Position numbers and translations under genes: made by a program. From Ramlibacter sp. (lineage in GTDB: Bacteria > Pseudomonadota > Gammaproteobacteria > Burkholderiales > Burkholderiaceae_C), in contig NZ_JARXAB010000023.1 of assembly GCF_029866045.1 (NCBI RefSeq), forward strand, positions 16,927 to 80,926: DNA of 64,000 bases. The letters are read 5' to 3'. The notes under the pieces were generated by a model. The model saw only the letters and a list, made by a program, of their open reading frames with translations, was not told the origin of the DNA and did no database searches. Below are positions 1-7,514 of the stretch, piece after piece; position 1 is the stretch's first letter, and each line of letters begins with the position of its first letter.

Positions 1-391
1 CGCCAAGCGCCGTGTGGGCGACGATCTGGCTGCCCGTGGCGAGGGCTGGGATGTCTACAGCCATGGCGGTCGCAAGAACACCGGCCTTGACGCGGTGCAG
101 TGGGCGTTTGACATGGCCCGCCGCGGCGCGGGTGAAATTCTCCTCACCAGCATGGACCGCGACGGCACCAAGAGCGGCTTCGACCTGGCCCTCACCCGCG
201 CCGTGGCCGACGCGGTGGAGGTGCCGGTCATTGCCTCCGGCGGGGTGGGTAACCTCGAGCATCTGGCCGATGGCGTGCAGCAGGGCGGCGCCGACGCGGT
301 GCTGGCTGCCAGCATCTTTCACTACGGTGAGTACACCGTGGCCCAAGCCAAAGAGGCCATGCGCGCCCGGGGTATCCCGGTGCGGCTCTGA
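1..391 (+). CDS. hisF: Imidazole glycerol phosphate synthase subunit HisF, 3' part
   Basis: This is the C-terminal half of the cyclase subunit of imidazole glycerol phosphate synthase, which with HisH turns PRFAR and ammonia into IGP and AICAR in histidine synthesis. The frame is open from base 2, and about 129 codons are inside the window. The late beta/alpha-barrel motifs are clear: [36 protein letters not shown] with the catalytic Asp of the barrel C-terminal half, [14 protein letters not shown] and [15 protein letters not shown]. The 5' part is cut by the window edge, not broken. It is followed by hisI and hisE in the same direction, as in the histidine operon of Burkholderiales. Confidence 0.97.
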   Translation, partial: AKRRVGDDLAARGEGWDVYSHGGRKNTGLDAVQWAFDMARRGAGEILLTSMDRDGTKSGFDLALTRAVADAVEVPVIASGGVGNLEHLADGVQQGGADAVLAASIFHYGEYTVAQAKEAMRARGIPVRL

Positions 392-523
392 GCCCAGCCC
401 GCAACCGTCTGGCGCGGGGGTGACCGCCCTGGTGATGGCGGCCGCGACGCACGTGGCGCCGCAGGCGGCTGCGGAGGCGGCAAGCGCGTCGCCGCTCCTC
501 GCGCCATCAGCGACAATGCCAGC

Positions 524-913
524 ATGGAGTGGCTGGATCAGATCAAGTGGGATGCGCAAGGCCTCGTGCCCGTCATCGCCCAGGAGGCGACCACCGGCGA
601 CGTGCTGATGTTCGCCTGGATGACCCGCGAGGCGCTGGCGCTGACCGCGCGTGAGGGCCGGGCGGTTTATTACAGCCGCTCGCGTCAGCGCCTGTGGTTC
701 AAGGGCGAGGAGTCCGGTCACGTCCAGCAGGTGCACGAGCTGCGCCTGGACTGTGACCGCGATGTGGTGCTGCTCAAGGTCACCCAGACCGGCCATGAGC
801 CTGGCATCGCCTGCCACACCGGCCGCCATAGCTGCTTTTTCCAGGTCCTCAAGGACGGGCAGTGGCAGGCGGTTGACCCGGTCCTCAAAGACCCGGAGAG
901 CATCTACAAGTGA
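524..913 (+). CDS. hisI: Phosphoribosyl-AMP cyclohydrolase HisI
   Basis: This cytoplasmic zinc enzyme opens the adenine ring of phosphoribosyl-AMP in the third step of histidine synthesis. The 129-residue protein has the usual length for a stand-alone HisI. Family motifs are visible: [10 protein letters not shown], a [18 protein letters not shown] block, the metal-binding LDCDRD segment, and the Cys/His pair in [12 protein letters not shown]. It follows hisF after about 130 bases of apparently non-coding DNA and overlaps hisE by four bases (GTGA), suggesting translational coupling. HisI and HisE are separate proteins here, unlike the fused HisIE of enterobacteria. Confidence 0.97.
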   Translation: MEWLDQIKWDAQGLVPVIAQEATTGDVLMFAWMTREALALTAREGRAVYYSRSRQRLWFKGEESGHVQQVHELRLDCDRDVVLLKVTQTGHEPGIACHTGRHSCFFQVLKDGQWQAVDPVLKDPESIYK

Positions 914-1299
914 ACCCATCTTCCAACGATTCGCTGGCCCGCCTGGCTGCTGTCATCGAGAGCCGAAAGCCGGCCGCCGGGGGCGACCCCGAGAAAAGCT
1001 ATGTCGCCCGCCTGCTTCACAAGGGGCCCGACGCATTCCTCAAAAAGGTCGGCGAAGAGGCCACTGAGGTGGTCATGGCGGCCAAGGACCTGGCCCATGG
1101 CCCGGTCGATGCCGCAGCCAGCCGGGCCGCCCTAGTCGGCGAAGTGGCCGACCTCTGGTTCCACACCATGATCGCGCTGGCCCATTTCGGGCTGTCGCCG
1201 GCCGATGTCGTGGCGGAGCTTGAGCGCCGCGAGGGCCTCTCTGGTCTGGAGGAAAAGGCCCTGCGCAAGGCCCAGGCCCGCGAGGCCGGGCAGACTTAA
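910..1299 (+). CDS. hisE: Phosphoribosyl-ATP diphosphatase HisE
   Basis: HisE removes pyrophosphate from phosphoribosyl-ATP, the second step of histidine synthesis. The 129-residue protein shows the all-alpha MazG-like pyrophosphohydrolase pattern: [24 protein letters not shown], where KKVGEEATE carries the metal-binding acids, and a later [15 protein letters not shown] helix. The GTG start at 910 overlaps the hisI stop and is chosen because the protein begins at the expected place for the family. It is the last histidine gene here. The downstream HIT gene follows after 85 bases. Confidence 0.95.
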   Translation: MNPSSNDSLARLAAVIESRKPAAGGDPEKSYVARLLHKGPDAFLKKVGEEATEVVMAAKDLAHGPVDAAASRAALVGEVADLWFHTMIALAHFGLSPADVVAELERREGLSGLEEKALRKAQAREAGQT

Positions 1300-1384
1300 C
1301 GCTGGCCAAGACGCGACCCCCTCAAAGCGCCACCCTTCGCACCTTTGACCCCACCGCCTGGGTGGGTGTTCCCGGAGCTCCCTT

Positions 1385-1744
1385 ATGACCCACGACCCAA
1401 ACTGCCTCTTTTGCAAGATCGTCGCCGGTACGATTCCCTCGCGTAAGGTTTACGAGGACGAGGAGATCTTCGCCTTCCACGACATTCACCCTTGGGCCCC
1501 GGTGCACTTCCTCATGATCCCCAAGGCCCACATCCCCTCCATGGCCCAACTCGGGCCTGAGCATGCCAACCTCATGGGCCGGCTGATGACGCTGGCCCCG
1601 CGCCTGGCCCTGGAGCAGGGCTGCAACCCCTACCCCCAGGGGGGGTTTCGCATCGTTGCCAATACCGGCGGCGAGGGCGGCCAAGAGGTCCACCACCTGC
1701 ATATCCATGTGATGGGCGGTCCGCGGCCCTGGCTCAGGGGCTGA
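1385..1744 (+). CDS. HIT family protein (HinT-like nucleoside phosphoramidase)
   Basis: This 119-residue protein belongs to the histidine triad superfamily, most like HinT purine nucleoside phosphoramidases, which hydrolyse AMP-lysine type bonds. The N-terminal CLFCKIVAGTIPSRKVYEDE and the triad HHLHIHVMGG (H-x-H-x-H) near the C-terminus are both present. Length is that of bacterial HinT. The gene lies between hisE and tatA in the same direction, a common arrangement in Burkholderiales. A true physiological substrate cannot be told from sequence. Confidence 0.93.
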   Translation: MTHDPNCLFCKIVAGTIPSRKVYEDEEIFAFHDIHPWAPVHFLMIPKAHIPSMAQLGPEHANLMGRLMTLAPRLALEQGCNPYPQGGFRIVANTGGEGGQEVHHLHIHVMGGPRPWLRG

Positions 1745-1817
1745 GGGCCCGACACGCGCCGCAGGGTCGGCGAGCGCTGCAATCCCCGTCCGCGAGACCG
1801 GCCCGGGCGCGCAGGAC

Positions 1818-1823
1818 TAGAAT
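1818..1823 (+). promoter_or_regulatory. Putative -10 element upstream of tatA
   Basis: TAGAAT lies 28 bases before the tatA start in the gap after the HIT gene. The same hexamer recurs before tRNA-Thr and gltI in this window. No convincing -35 was found, so the assignment is tentative. Confidence 0.35.
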
Positions 1824-1850
1824 CAGGCTAAGTTCTTTCAGGAGTTTTCC

Positions 1851-2117
1851 ATGGGTTCCTTTTCCATTTGGCACTGGCTGATCGTGCTGGCGATCGTGGT
1901 GCTCGTGTTCGGCACCAAGAAGCTGAAGAACATCGGCTCTGACCTCGGCGGCGCAGTCAAAGGCTTCAAAGACGGCGTGCGTGACGGCACCACCCCCGCG
2001 GAGCAGGCCCAGCCGGCTGCGCCGGCCGCCCCCGCCCAGCAGGTTTCTGCGTCTGCCACGGTCGACGCCAAGAACGATGGCAAGACCATCGACGTCGAGG
2101 CCAAGAGCAAGTCCTGA
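1851..2117 (+). CDS. tatA: Sec-independent protein translocase TatA
   Basis: TatA forms the protein-conducting element of the twin-arginine translocase in the inner membrane. The 88-residue product begins with one transmembrane helix ([18 protein letters not shown]). The hinge and amphipathic helix follow ([18 protein letters not shown]), which is the TatA signature, then a polar Ala/Pro/Lys tail. A good ribosome binding site (CAGGAG) precedes the ATG. It is first of tatA-tatB-tatC. A likely client in this window is the TRAP solute-binding protein with an RRRSLLKG signal. Confidence 0.96.
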   Translation: MGSFSIWHWLIVLAIVVLVFGTKKLKNIGSDLGGAVKGFKDGVRDGTTPAEQAQPAAPAAPAQQVSASATVDAKNDGKTIDVEAKSKS

Positions 2118-2196
2118 CCTGGCCACCCGGATTCGGCCCGCCTCTCCTGCGGGCCGCCCCTGACGTGCACCCCCGGGCCTCTTCCCCCTTCCCCTC

Positions 2197-2658
2197 GTGA
2201 TCGACATCGGCATTTCCAAGATAGCGCTTATCGGCGCGGTGGCGTTGATCGTCATCGGGCCGGACAAGTTGCCGCGCCTCGCCCGCACGATCGGCGCGCT
2301 CTTGGGCAAAGCCCAGCGCTATGTTGCCGATGTGAAGGCCGAGGTCAATCGGTCGATTGACCTCGACGAGCTGCGCAAGATGAAGGACTCGGTCGAGACG
2401 GCCGCCCGGGACGTGGAGACTGCGGTGCACGAGACCACCTCCGGTATCGAGCGTGACCTCGGAGCCATCGTCGACGAGTCCACCTCCGCCTCAGAGCCCC
2501 TGGCCACGCCAGTCCCCGAGTACAAGAACCCCGGCAAAAACTGGCGCCTTAAGCAGGGCGCCATGCCGCAGTGGTACAAAGCCCGCGCCGGTGTGCGCCG
2601 GCATGTGCTCTCCGGGGCCGCCCGCGTGGCGCGCTACCGGCCCAAGAAATTCAGCTGA
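2197..2658 (+). CDS. tatB: Sec-independent protein translocase TatB
   Basis: TatB works with TatC as the receptor for twin-arginine signal peptides. The 153-residue protein starts [21 protein letters not shown], a single N-terminal membrane helix containing the family's conserved Glu-equivalent region and [13 protein letters not shown] hinge. A long charged amphipathic region follows. The start is GTG at 2197; it gives the expected family N-terminus. The stop overlaps the tatC ATG by one base (TGATG). Transcribed with tatA and tatC. Confidence 0.95.
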   Translation: MIDIGISKIALIGAVALIVIGPDKLPRLARTIGALLGKAQRYVADVKAEVNRSIDLDELRKMKDSVETAARDVETAVHETTSGIERDLGAIVDESTSASEPLATPVPEYKNPGKNWRLKQGAMPQWYKARAGVRRHVLSGAARVARYRPKKFS

Positions 2659-3632
2659 TGGCCGCAACTGACAAAGAAGACGAACTGGCCGGTACCGAGC
2701 AACCCTTCGTCTCCCACCTGATCGAGCTGCGCGACCGCCTGGTGAAGGCGCTGATCGCAGTCGTTGTCGCCGGCGCCGTGCTGGCGCTGTGGCCGGGACC
2801 TGGCCGCCTCTACGACTTCCTGGCCGCCCCCCTGATTGCCACGCTGCCCCAGGGCGCGACGCTCATCGCCACCTCGGTGATCTCGCCCTTTTTGGTGCCA
2901 CTCAAGATCTTGCTGATGGCGGCCTTCCTGATAGCGCTGCCGGTCGTTCTCTACCAGGTCTGGGCCTTCGTTGCCCCCGGCCTCTACAACCACGAGAAGC
3001 GGCTGGTGCTTCCGCTGGTGGTCTCGAGCACCTTGCTGTTCTTCATCGGCGTGGCTTTTTGCTACTACTTCGTCTTCGGCCAGGTGTTCAAGTTCATCCA
3101 GAGCTTCGCCCCCAAGAGCATCACTGCTGCGCCTGATATCGAGGCTTACCTGAGCTTCGTGCTGACCATGTTCCTGGCCTTCGGCCTGGCTTTCGAGGTT
3201 CCCATCGTGGTGGTAGTCCTGGCTCGCATGGGCGTCGTGACCATCGAGAAGCTCAAGGCCTTTCGCAGCTATTTCATCGTGCTGGCCTTCGTCATCGCCG
3301 CGGTGGTGACGCCGCCGGACGTGGTGTCGCAGTTGGCCCTGGCCATTCCGATGTGCATCCTCTACGAGGTGGGCATCGTGGCGGCCAAGTTCTTCATGAC
3401 CTACACCAAGGCGCCCGAGGAGCCTACCGACGGCGCGGCCGCAGACCAGACGGCTGGCCAGGGCGCGCAGGCCGCGCCCACTCCCGCTGACGGGTCTACA
3501 GCCACCGCTGACGGGCCTACGACGCCTGCCGGTCAGTCGCCCAGTGAGGTCACAGTTGCTGGAGAAGCCCCTCCTGGCGCAAGCGGTGACACGCTTGCGG
3601 CGACGGGTCCAACCGAACCACCTCGGCCCTGA
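2658..3632 (+). CDS. tatC: Sec-independent protein translocase TatC
   Basis: TatC is the polytopic core that binds twin-arginine signals. The ATG at 2658 overlaps the tatB stop and gives a 324-residue protein starting [17 protein letters not shown]; the longer ORF-track version only extends back into tatB. The family signature FVSHLIELRDRLVKA, six hydrophobic segments and the FLAFGLAFEVPIVVV motif are present. The last ~55 residues are a low-complexity Ala/Pro/Thr/Gly tail (for example ADGSTATADGPTTPAG) longer than in standard TatC of about 250-260 residues. It ends tail to tail with the minus-strand protease gene. Confidence 0.96.
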   Translation: MAATDKEDELAGTEQPFVSHLIELRDRLVKALIAVVVAGAVLALWPGPGRLYDFLAAPLIATLPQGATLIATSVISPFLVPLKILLMAAFLIALPVVLYQVWAFVAPGLYNHEKRLVLPLVVSSTLLFFIGVAFCYYFVFGQVFKFIQSFAPKSITAAPDIEAYLSFVLTMFLAFGLAFEVPIVVVVLARMGVVTIEKLKAFRSYFIVLAFVIAAVVTPPDVVSQLALAIPMCILYEVGIVAAKFFMTYTKAPEEPTDGAAADQTAGQGAQAAPTPADGSTATADGPTTPAGQSPSEVTVAGEAPPGASGDTLAATGPTEPPRP

Positions 3633-3729
3633 TCCGGGAGGCTTGCTTGGCATCTGGCGCCTGGCCAGGTCTAAGCTTTGCGCGAGCGCCCAGCGCAAGG
3701 GTTCCCGGTCCCGGATGTGGGGCGGCTGC

Positions 3730-4911
3730 CTAGCGCGGCCCCTGCGGCCCCTGCGGCCCCTGTGACCCTTGAGACATAGGCGGCCGAGGCCGCAGGCCTG
3801 GCGTGATTTTCAGCGCTAGCTCGTCCGCGCGGCGCTGCACTTTGAACACGGTCTCAACCCCGGGTTTGAGCGCCGCCACTTGGCTCAGCAACTCGGGCAC
3901 GTTGCCCACCCGCTGGCCGCCGACCTCCTCGATGACGTCGCCGGGCCGAATGCCCGCCTTGGCGGCTGGGCCACTTTGCAGCACGCCGGTAATCAAGACG
4001 CCGCGCGCCGCCTGTGCGCGGAAAGTCTCGCGCAGCTCGGGCGTGAGGTCGGCAGGCTCCACCCCGATCCAGCCACGGCGCACGGACCCCTCTTTCACGA
4101 TGCTCTCCAGGATCTGACGCGCGGTAGCCACGGGAATCGCAAAGCCAATGCCCATGCTGCCGCCTGAGCGGGAGTAAATGGCGGTGTTGATACCCACCAG
4201 GTGGCCCTGGATGTCGACTAGCGCGCCGCCGGAGTTGCCAGGGTTGATCGCGGCGTCGGTCTGGATGAAGTTCTCGAAGGTGTTGATCCCCAGCTGGTTG
4301 CGGCCCAGGGCGCTGACGATGCCGCTGGTCACCGTCTGACCCACGCCGAAGGGGTTGCCGATCGCCAGCACCTGGTCGCCCACCTGCAGTGCGTCGGAGC
4401 TGCCCAGGGTGATCGCTGGCAGCTTGTCCAGGGTGATGCGCAGCACAGCAAGATCGCTCTCCGGGTCGGTGCCGATCACCTTGGCCCGGGCGCTGCGGCT
4501 GTCGTTGAGAACCACCTGAATCTCATCGGCGCCCTCCACCACATGGTTGTTGGTGAGGATGTAGCCCTCGGGGCTGATGATCACCCCGCTGCCCAGGGCC
4601 GCCTGCGGCTGGTTGCCCTGGTCGCCGAAGAAGAAGCGAAACCAGGGCTCGTTCGCGTGCGGCCCCTGTCCGGCGGCCTTGGATGTGTTGATGCTCACCA
4701 CCGCCGCAGCGCCCCGCTGGGCCGCCTGCCGGAAGCTCCCCGGGGGTGCGGCGCCGCCAGAGGAGGGCGCCGCCTCCAGCAGGGCCACGCCGGAGCTTCG
4801 GCCCAGCCCTGGCGCCTGGCGCAGCCAGTCCGGTTGCAGGGTGGTGACCACGAAATAGGCCGCCAGCAGGACCGTTACCGACTGGGAAAAGAGGAGCCAA
4901 AAGCGTCGCAT
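3730..4911 (-). CDS. HtrA/DegQ-type trypsin-like serine protease with one PDZ domain
   Basis: This is a periplasmic, membrane-anchored S1C protease of the DegQ/DegS/AlgW kind, acting in envelope protein quality control. From the ATG at 4911 the protein has 393 residues: an N-terminal anchor (FWLLFSQSVTVLLAAYFVV), a trypsin-like domain with His in TNNHVVEGADEI, Asp in ESDLAVLRI and Ser in INPGNSGGALVD, then one PDZ domain (RRGWIGVEPADL onward, GIRPGDVIEEV). TTG 4944 and ATG 4938 are possible longer starts, but 4911 gives the cleanest anchor. The C-terminus has a small collagen-like QGPQGPQGP tail. It is divergent from nif3. Confidence 0.93.
   Translation of the reverse strand: MRRFWLLFSQSVTVLLAAYFVVTTLQPDWLRQAPGLGRSSGVALLEAAPSSGGAAPPGSFRQAAQRGAAAVVSINTSKAAGQGPHANEPWFRFFFGDQGNQPQAALGSGVIISPEGYILTNNHVVEGADEIQVVLNDSRSARAKVIGTDPESDLAVLRITLDKLPAITLGSSDALQVGDQVLAIGNPFGVGQTVTSGIVSALGRNQLGINTFENFIQTDAAINPGNSGGALVDIQGHLVGINTAIYSRSGGSMGIGFAIPVATARQILESIVKEGSVRRGWIGVEPADLTPELRETFRAQAARGVLITGVLQSGPAAKAGIRPGDVIEEVGGQRVGNVPELLSQVAALKPGVETVFKVQRRADELALKITPGLRPRPPMSQGSQGPQGPQGPR
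3735..3761. repeat. Three tandem copies of GCGGCCCCT at the 3' end of the protease gene
   Basis: Three perfect 9-base units are visible just inside the 3' end of the minus-strand protease gene. They encode the C-terminal GPQGPQGPR run of that protein, so the repeat is coding and probably prone to slippage. Confidence 0.85.
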
Positions 4912-4964
4912 GGCCGGAGAATAACGCCGGTCGATCATCGACAATGCGCCTCGAACGGATTCCC

Positions 4965-5741
4965 ATGGCCACCCTGCAACAACTTATTCAAGCCTGCGAC
5001 GGCCTGCTCCAGCCCGAGCGCTTCCGCGATTACGGCCCCAACGGCTTGCAAGTCGAGGGGCGCCCGCAGGTGCACAAGCTGGTTTCTGGCGTCACCGCCA
5101 GCCTGGACCTGATCGACGCAGCGATCGCAGCCGGCGCCGACGCGGTTCTGGTGCACCATGGCTTGTTCTGGCGCGGCCAGGACGGCCGGGTCACCGGCTG
5201 GATGCGCCAGCGTCTGGCCCGCCTGCTGGCCCACGACATCAGCGTGCTGGCCTACCACCTCCCTTTGGACGCACACCCGGAGTTGGGCAACAACGCCCAG
5301 CTCGGTCGGGTCCTGGGCCTGCTGGCTGACGCCCGATTCGGGGAGCAAGACCTGGGCTTTCTCGGTGGACCGGCCGACGGCCAGGCCTTTGCCGACACTG
5401 CGGCCCTCAGGGCCCGTGTGGAGCAGGCGCTGGGGCGTCAGGTCACGGTGGTCGAGGGCCGCAACGCCCAGGGCGCAGCGCCCGCATCCTTGACTCGCAT
5501 CGCTTGGTGCAGCGGCGGAGCCCAGGGCTACTTTGAGGCCGCCATCGCCGCCGGCGCCCAGGCCTTCCTCACCGGCGAGATTTCCGAGCCTCAGGCCCAT
5601 TACGCGCGCGAATGCGGCGTGAGCTTCTTGGCCTGCGGCCATCACGCCACCGAGCGCTACGGAGCGCCGGCGGTGGCCGCTCGTGTGGCGCAGGACCTGG
5701 GCCTGGCGCACGAGTTCATCGACATCCCGAACCCCGCATGA
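4965..5741 (+). CDS. Nif3-like dinuclear metal centre hexameric protein
   Basis: This is a Nif3/YbgI family protein (DUF34), a hexameric di-metal protein. GTP cyclohydrolase-related activity has been reported for some members, but the role is unsettled. From ATG 4965 (MATLQQLIQACDGLL) it has 258 residues. Metal-binding motifs are visible: VLVHHGLFW, LAYHLPLDAHP, and FLACGHHATERYG near the C-terminus. The ORF-track start at 4944 adds seven residues and is less likely. The stop overlaps the pdxA start (ATGA). Confidence 0.92.
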   Translation: MATLQQLIQACDGLLQPERFRDYGPNGLQVEGRPQVHKLVSGVTASLDLIDAAIAAGADAVLVHHGLFWRGQDGRVTGWMRQRLARLLAHDISVLAYHLPLDAHPELGNNAQLGRVLGLLADARFGEQDLGFLGGPADGQAFADTAALRARVEQALGRQVTVVEGRNAQGAAPASLTRIAWCSGGAQGYFEAAIAAGAQAFLTGEISEPQAHYARECGVSFLACGHHATERYGAPAVAARVAQDLGLAHEFIDIPNPA

Positions 5742-6793
5742 GCACGCACCTCCCGATCGCGCTGACCATGGGCGACGCCGCTGGCATCGGTGGAGAGGTT
5801 CTGGTCAAGGCCTTTGCCACCGAGCCCGCGCTGATGGCCGGCTGCTTTGTCGCTGGCGACCTGGCGCACCTGCGCCGGGCTGCCGCCGCTGTGGCGGCGA
5901 CCGGTGTCGGGCCGGCCCCGGGCATGGCACTGCCGGTGGCCCTGATCGAGGGGCCCGAGCAGGCCCACGCGGTGCCCGCAGGCTGTCTGCCTGTCGTTCA
6001 GGTCGGCGCGCCGTCGGCCACCCTGGTCCCCTGGGGCCAGGTGGACGCCCAGGCCGGTCGCATGGCAGCCGAGTCTGTCATCTGGGCCGCTCGGCAGGCG
6101 CTGCGCGGCGAGGTGGCGGCGGTGGTCACCGCGCCCCTGCACAAGGAGGCGCTGGCGGCTGCAGGCGTGGCCTTTCCGGGACACACCGAGCTGCTGCAGG
6201 CCGAGGCCGCCGCGCACCTGGGCCGGTCGATCGCCGAGGTGCCGGTGCGGATGATGCTGGCCAGCCCCGCCCTGCGCGTCGTGCTCGTGAGCATCCATGT
6301 CTCCCTGCGTCAGGCCATCGAGGCGGTGACGTTCGAAAACGTGCTGCAAACCCTGCGCATCACCCACGCCGCCCTGTCCCGGGCCCTCGGCCATCCCCCG
6401 CGCATCGCGGTGGCGGGCCTCAACCCCCATGCCGGGGAGGGCGGCCTGTTCGGCCGCGAGGAGATCGATTTCATTGCACCGGCGGTTACAGCAGCGCGCG
6501 CCGAGGGCATGCAGGTCGAGGGGCCTAGGGCGCCCGACACCATTTTCATGCGCGCCCGCCACGCGCCAGACCACCCCGGCGAGTTCGATGTCGTCGTGGC
6601 GATGTACCACGACCAGGGACTCATCCCGGTGAAGTACCTGGGCCTCGATGAGGGTGTCAACGTGACCCTGGGCCTGCCCCTGGTGCGTACCAGTCCCGAC
6701 CACGGTACTGCTTTCGATATCGCCGGCAGCGGCCGTGCCGACCCCGCCAGCTTGCTGGCGGCGGTGCGAAGCGCACGCAGCCTCGTGCTTTGA
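5738..6793 (+). CDS. pdxA: 4-hydroxythreonine-4-phosphate dehydrogenase PdxA family
   Basis: PdxA oxidises 4-phosphohydroxy-L-threonine in pyridoxal phosphate synthesis; close paralogues (PdxA2) act on D-threonate or D-erythronate 4-phosphate. The ATG at 5738 overlaps the nif3 stop and gives 351 residues starting MSTHLPIALTMGDAAGIG. Metal-binding histidines lie in FPGHTELLQ, LVSIHVSLRQA and MYHDQGLIPVKYL, and the end has TSPDHGTAFDIAGSGRAD. The early motif reads GDAAGIGGE where classic PdxA has GDPAGIGPE, and the usual partners surA and rsmA are absent. Either substrate is therefore possible. Confidence 0.88.
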   Translation: MSTHLPIALTMGDAAGIGGEVLVKAFATEPALMAGCFVAGDLAHLRRAAAAVAATGVGPAPGMALPVALIEGPEQAHAVPAGCLPVVQVGAPSATLVPWGQVDAQAGRMAAESVIWAARQALRGEVAAVVTAPLHKEALAAAGVAFPGHTELLQAEAAAHLGRSIAEVPVRMMLASPALRVVLVSIHVSLRQAIEAVTFENVLQTLRITHAALSRALGHPPRIAVAGLNPHAGEGGLFGREEIDFIAPAVTAARAEGMQVEGPRAPDTIFMRARHAPDHPGEFDVVVAMYHDQGLIPVKYLGLDEGVNVTLGLPLVRTSPDHGTAFDIAGSGRADPASLLAAVRSARSLVL

Positions 6794-6860
6794 ATCCTTC
6801 CGTACCACCCGGTCTGGCGCCCGCTGTCTCCACACATCGAGGCGGGCTGAAATGGTTCGC

Positions 6861-6866
6861 TACAAT
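6861..6866 (+). promoter_or_regulatory. Putative -10 element upstream of petA
   Basis: TACAAT lies 44 bases before the petA start in the 116-base gap after pdxA, in the context GCTACAATCG. No strong -35 is visible, so it is a weak call. Confidence 0.35.
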
Positions 6867-6909
6867 CGCGGGTTGTCCCTAATCCAAGCATCTTCCGTCG
6901 AGGACCCCC

Positions 6910-7506
6910 ATGAGTAGCACCCCAGTGGACGCCAGCAAACGGACGTGGTTGATCGCGTCTGGCTGTGCCGGCGCAGTGGGCGGCGCGTTCGTCGCCGTTC
7001 CCTTCGTGAGCAGCTTCCAGCCTTCCGAGCGCGCCAAGGCCGCAGGCGCTGCCGTGGAGGTCGACATCTCCGCCCTCCAGCCCGGCGAAAAAGTCACTGT
7101 CGAGTGGCGAGGCAAGCCGGTCTGGATCATGAAGCGCACGCCGGAACAATTGGCCGCCCTGCCCAAGTTCGATGGTCAGCTGGCCGACCCCAAGTCCGAT
7201 CGCACCGCGTACCCCACTCCGGACTACGCCAAGAACACCCACCGTTCGATCAAGCCCGAAATTTTTGTGGGTGTGGGCATCTGCTCCCACCTGGGCTGCT
7301 CGCCCAGCGACAAGTTTCAGGCGGGGCCGCAGCCTTCGCTGCCCGATGACTGGCAAGGCGGCTTCCTCTGCCCCTGCCACGGTTCCACCTTCGACCTGGC
7401 CGGCCGCGTGTTCAAGAACAAGCCCGCGCCTGACAACCTCGAGGTGCCGCCGCACATGTATGTGTCCGACACCAAGCTGGTGATCGGCGAAGACAAGAAG
7501 GCGTGA
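6910..7506 (+). CDS. petA: Ubiquinol-cytochrome c reductase Rieske iron-sulfur subunit
   Basis: This is the Rieske [2Fe-2S] subunit of the cytochrome bc1 complex, which passes electrons from ubiquinol to cytochrome c1. The 198-residue protein has an N-terminal membrane anchor (LIASGCAGAVGGAFVAVPF) and the cluster-binding boxes CSHLGC and CPCHGS, with the glycine-rich FDLAGRVF turn after them. The N-terminus lacks a clear twin-arginine pair (SKRTWL), although Rieske proteins usually use Tat. It is the first gene of petABC. Confidence 0.97.
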   Translation: MSSTPVDASKRTWLIASGCAGAVGGAFVAVPFVSSFQPSERAKAAGAAVEVDISALQPGEKVTVEWRGKPVWIMKRTPEQLAALPKFDGQLADPKSDRTAYPTPDYAKNTHRSIKPEIFVGVGICSHLGCSPSDKFQAGPQPSLPDDWQGGFLCPCHGSTFDLAGRVFKNKPAPDNLEVPPHMYVSDTKLVIGEDKKA

Positions 7507-7514
7507 GACAGACC

